A DNA stretch of 64,000 nt from Gammaproteobacteria bacterium (lineage in GTDB: Bacteria; Pseudomonadota; Gammaproteobacteria; Steroidobacterales; Foliamicaceae), in NCBI GenBank assembly GCA_009844425.1, contig VYBN01000019.1, positions 79,260 to 143,259 on the forward strand. Direction: 5' to 3'. The position numbers were made by a program, and so were the translations under genes. A model generated the notes under the pieces. That model ran no database searches. It was not told the DNA's origin and worked only from the letters and a program-made list of their open reading frames with translations. Shown here one piece after another: positions 61,020 to 64,000 of the stretch (position 1 is the stretch's first letter; each line of letters opens with the position of its first letter).

Positions 61020-62219
61020 ATGACCGATTACGTGCGCCACGGCCTGCGGGTCGAGCCCACCCGGGACGAGTTGTCGCGCCAGCGTTTCGTGTCCGAGATA
61101 CGCCGCCACATCCTTGGCGACCTGGCAAACGGGATGCGCGCGGCGTACCGGAACAAGGTGGAACCGGCGCTCGTTCGCGAAAAGGGCCGGGAGCCCGAAG
61201 ACGGCGTGGAGGTCCACCGGGCCATGCGCGGCGAACGCGCCTACCGCTTCTATTCGGCCATGCGGGTGAACTGCCAGAAACTCGTCTGGCGTTCGGTCAT
61301 CCCAACGGTGGAACGCCACCTGGAGGACCTGAACCGCAAGGTTGCCGGAATGAACGCCAACGGGGGCGGACAAGGCGGTTCGGTGACGCTCGACCCGGAG
61401 CTGGAAACGCCGCCGTACGTGGCCAACCACGACGTGCACATGATGCCGGGCTGCTACCACACCGAATACGGCGAGGACGACGCGGCCGCGGGCGCGCTCT
61501 ACGACAACGGCACCGCCGTGTTCAGCATGGGGCTGTTCGGCAGCGCCCGCGACGACATCGGCGCCAGCATCGCGCGCTTCATTGCGCTGAAGTTTCCGGA
61601 ACTGCGTCCGCGCCGCATTCTGGACATGGGCTGTTCCATCGGCTCGAACACCGTGCCCTGGGCGCGCACGTTTCCCGATGCGGAAGTGCACGCGGTGGAT
61701 GTGGCGGCGCCGCTTCTGCGGTACGCCCACGCCCGCGCCGAAGTGCTGGGCGCGCGCGTGCACTACCGTCAGATGGACGCCACGCAATGCGATTTCGATG
61801 GTGAACCCGGCTTCGACATCGTCTGGTCGTCGATGTTCCTGCACGAATTGCCGCCGAAGAAGGTGCATGCCGTATTCCGCGAGGCGCACCGGCTGCTTCG
61901 CCCGGGCGGGCTTATGCTGCATATGGAGCTGCCCCCGAACTGCCGCACCGTGCCGTACGAGAGCTTCTATTTCGACTGGGACAGCTATTACAACCAGGAG
62001 CCTTACTACAAGGCCTTCCGCGACATGCGTCCGGTCGAATGCTGCACGGCGGCCGGCTTCGGCGAGTCGAAGTTCGTGGAATTCATCGTGCCCAGTCTGG
62101 CCCGCAACGGCGAAGAGGAACTTCAGGCTTACGTGTCGCGGGACGACATAACCGTGGACGAGAACACCGGGCGCCTCGTGCCGTCGATCCGCTGGTATTG
62201 CTTCGGCGCCTGGAAATAG
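61020..62219 (+). CDS. SAM-dependent methyltransferase
   Basis: RILDMGCSIGSNTVPWARTFPDAEVHAVDVAAPLLRYA; WSSMFLHELP. Confidence 0.88.
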   Translation: MTDYVRHGLRVEPTRDELSRQRFVSEIRRHILGDLANGMRAAYRNKVEPALVREKGREPEDGVEVHRAMRGERAYRFYSAMRVNCQKLVWRSVIPTVERHLEDLNRKVAGMNANGGGQGGSVTLDPELETPPYVANHDVHMMPGCYHTEYGEDDAAAGALYDNGTAVFSMGLFGSARDDIGASIARFIALKFPELRPRRILDMGCSIGSNTVPWARTFPDAEVHAVDVAAPLLRYAHARAEVLGARVHYRQMDATQCDFDGEPGFDIVWSSMFLHELPPKKVHAVFREAHRLLRPGGLMLHMELPPNCRTVPYESFYFDWDSYYNQEPYYKAFRDMRPVECCTAAGFGESKFVEFIVPSLARNGEEELQAYVSRDDITVDENTGRLVPSIRWYCFGAWK

Positions 62220-62229
62220 GACCGGGCCC

Positions 62230-62532
62230 TTGCCCAAGGATCCCCCCGAGATACGGCTGAAGGACCTGACCCGCGGCAAGCAGCCGCGGTTCTTCGACGT
62301 GCAGGGCGTCGATGAGCTGGTGTCGATCACGATGGGTCTGGCGCAGGAACTCTGGGCGGTCAGGGAGCGCCTCGCGGCCGTCGAGGCAATCGGCAAGGCC
62401 GGGATCAGCGCCGCAGCCGTGGAAGCCTACGAGTTCAGCGGCGAAGAGCGCGCCGCCCTCGACCGGGAGCGCCGCGAATTCATCGAGCGCATCTACTTCG
62501 TGCTGCGGGAAGGCGAGGACGGCGGCCGATAA
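62230..62532 (+). CDS. Small hypothetical protein (TTG start), probably co-transcribed with the methyltransferase
   Basis: PKDPPEIRLKDLTRGKQPRFFDVQGVDELVSITMGLAQELWAVRERL...; 10 nt after the upstream stop. Confidence 0.6.
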   Translation: MPKDPPEIRLKDLTRGKQPRFFDVQGVDELVSITMGLAQELWAVRERLAAVEAIGKAGISAAAVEAYEFSGEERAALDRERREFIERIYFVLREGEDGGR

Positions 62533-62715
62533 TCCGGCCCGCCCGGCAACGTGCCGCTGCCGGCGCGGATGACCCGCCTGCCGAAGGAATCGGTCGCGAA
62601 CGTATCGCAGATCGTAACCCTCGACAAGGCATTGCTTGAAGAGCGCGTGGCGCGTATCCCCCAACGGAAGATCGACCTCCTCCTTGCCGGCATCGAAATC
62701 GTCCTCGGCCGGTAG
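62533..62715 (+). pseudogene. MazF-like toxin C-terminal remnant
   Basis: PGNVPLPARMTRLPKESVANVSQIVTLDKALLEERVARIPQRKIDLLLAGIEIVLGR*; stop immediately upstream, no N-terminal half. Confidence 0.6.
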
Positions 62716-62856
62716 GGTGGCCGCGGCCGCTGGACGGGCGATTCCGCGCTTCGCCATAGTCCCGCATGGGATGCCTCTTTGGGGAGCGCATAAAGGAACC
62801 GGTCTTGACCATTTTGCGTAATGTCGTAAAATCGTTATTACCATTTTAAGGTGAAC

Positions 62857-64000
62857 ATGAATATGGTCATGGAACGCGCATTGCTGGGCGAACTGGTCCG
62901 CCACTTTCGCGAAAACCGGCAGATGGCCTTTCTCTCCGGCCCTAGGCAGGTTGGCAAGACCACTCTGGCAAAGGCCCTGGTGAGCCAGTTTCCCGACAGC
63001 GCCTACCTCAACTGGGACAACCAGGCCCACCGCGCATTGATCCTCAAGGGCCCGGACGCGGTGGCGGGCCAACTCCGGCTCGATCGTCTGCGGGCGGACA
63101 GGCCGCTTTGCGCCTTCGACGAACTGCATAAGTACCAGCATTGGCGGACTTTCCTGAAGGGCTTATTCGACCTCTATGAGGACCGCGCCCGCTTCCTGGT
63201 TACAGGCAGCGCGTCCCTGGAAACCTTCAGACGCGGGGGCGACAGCCTTATGGGACGCTACTTCCCCTATCGTTTGCATCCACTATCGGTGGGCGAGTGC
63301 CTCGGCGGCCTGGCTCGCGAGGGTCCTTGCGTGGAGCCGACTCCGCTCGACGAGGATCGCTGGCAGGCTCTGTGGCGATTCGGCGGCTTCCCGGAGACAT
63401 TTCTCAAGGCCAATCAACGCTTCCACAATCGCTGGCGCGCCTTGCGCAGAGAGCAGTTGTTTCGTGAGGATCTGCGCGACCTCACCCGCATACAGGAGCT
63501 GGGCCAGATGGAGATGCTTGCCGAGTTGATACGGAGCCAGGTCGGCCGGCCCACGAGCTACAGCCACCTGGCCAGGACCGTTCAGGTGTCGGTGGATACC
63601 GCAAAGCGCTGGGCCGCAACGCTTGCCTCGCTTTACTTCTGCTTCACGGTCAAGCCGTGGCATAGAAACGTGGCGCGGGCGTTGCGCAAGGAGCCCAAGC
63701 ACTATCTGTGGGACTGGTCGGAGGTGGCCGACGCCGGCCCGCGGGCCGAGAACCTGGTTGCCTCGGCCTTGCACAAGTCGGCGCACTGGTGGACGGAGAC
63801 CGGTCACGGCGAATTTGGCTTGCATTTTGTGCGCGACAAGCAGAAGCGGGAGGTTGACTTTCTGGTGACGCGCGATCAGCAGCCGTGGTTCCTGGTGGAG
63901 GTGAAGGCGAGCAAGAACGCGAGCCTGAGCGGCTCGCTTGCCCATTTCCAGCGTCAGACCGGAGCGCGGCACGCCTTTCAAGCCGCAATGGACGCCGGCT
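62857..64000 (+). CDS. AAA ATPase with DUF4143-like C-terminus (runs off window)
   Basis: MNMVMERALLGELVRHFRENRQMAFLSGPRQVGKTTLAKAL...FLVTGSASLETFRRGGDSLMGRYFPYRLHPLSVGE...KREVDFLVTRDQQPWFLVEVKAS. Confidence 0.88.
   Translation, partial: MNMVMERALLGELVRHFRENRQMAFLSGPRQVGKTTLAKALVSQFPDSAYLNWDNQAHRALILKGPDAVAGQLRLDRLRADRPLCAFDELHKYQHWRTFLKGLFDLYEDRARFLVTGSASLETFRRGGDSLMGRYFPYRLHPLSVGECLGGLAREGPCVEPTPLDEDRWQALWRFGGFPETFLKANQRFHNRWRALRREQLFREDLRDLTRIQELGQMEMLAELIRSQVGRPTSYSHLARTVQVSVDTAKRWAATLASLYFCFTVKPWHRNVARALRKEPKHYLWDWSEVADAGPRAENLVASALHKSAHWWTETGHGEFGLHFVRDKQKREVDFLVTRDQQPWFLVEVKASKNASLSGSLAHFQRQTGARHAFQAAMDAG

Noticed and set aside
59880-62396. 838-aa minus-strand ORF as a single gene
   Set aside because: Only the C-terminal ~325 aa is a VOC protein; the N-terminal part is antisense to the methyltransferase at 61020-62219.

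Overview
High-GC bacterial chromosomal window, gammaproteobacteria-like by gene order. Housekeeping blocks: nadE 3' end; maf-yceD-rpmF-plsX-fabH; L,D-transpeptidase and a small lipoprotein; gspC-D-E-F; clpS-clpA-infA; a DUF885 protein; gcvT-gcvH and gcvPA-gcvPB; soxBDAG. Two accessory regions stand out. (1) A roughly 7 kb, lower-GC, mostly minus-strand defence-like island (about 17.3-24.3 kb) separates gcvTH from gcvPAB. It carries a fused Type IIG/IIL-like restriction-methyltransferase, two proteins with HEPN-like R-x4-H motifs, an HTH protein, an orphan protein and a ParDE-type toxin-antitoxin pair. (2) A roughly 14 kb RiPP locus (about 33.3-47.2 kb) is the best candidate for an undescribed system. 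It has two clear NHLP-leader precursor peptides, a third short-leader precursor-like ORF and a degenerate in-frame copy of one precursor. It also has two NHLM-type exporters (one with an intact C39 peptidase domain), a 55-aa mini NHLM/HlyD-like protein missed by the ORF track, a FAD-dependent tryptophan halogenase, a SAM methyltransferase, an Fe/2OG-type oxygenase, and a duplicated pair of a CmcJ/AsaB-like oxidoreductase plus an unknown ~355-aa protein flanking the precursor/exporter core. Further right: RND efflux genes, a TauD-like dioxygenase, a TonB-dependent receptor, VOC and EEP proteins, HigBA, truncated nuclease and MazF remnants, and an AAA/DUF4143 ATPase running off the edge. All calls come from reading the sequence; no database search was run.
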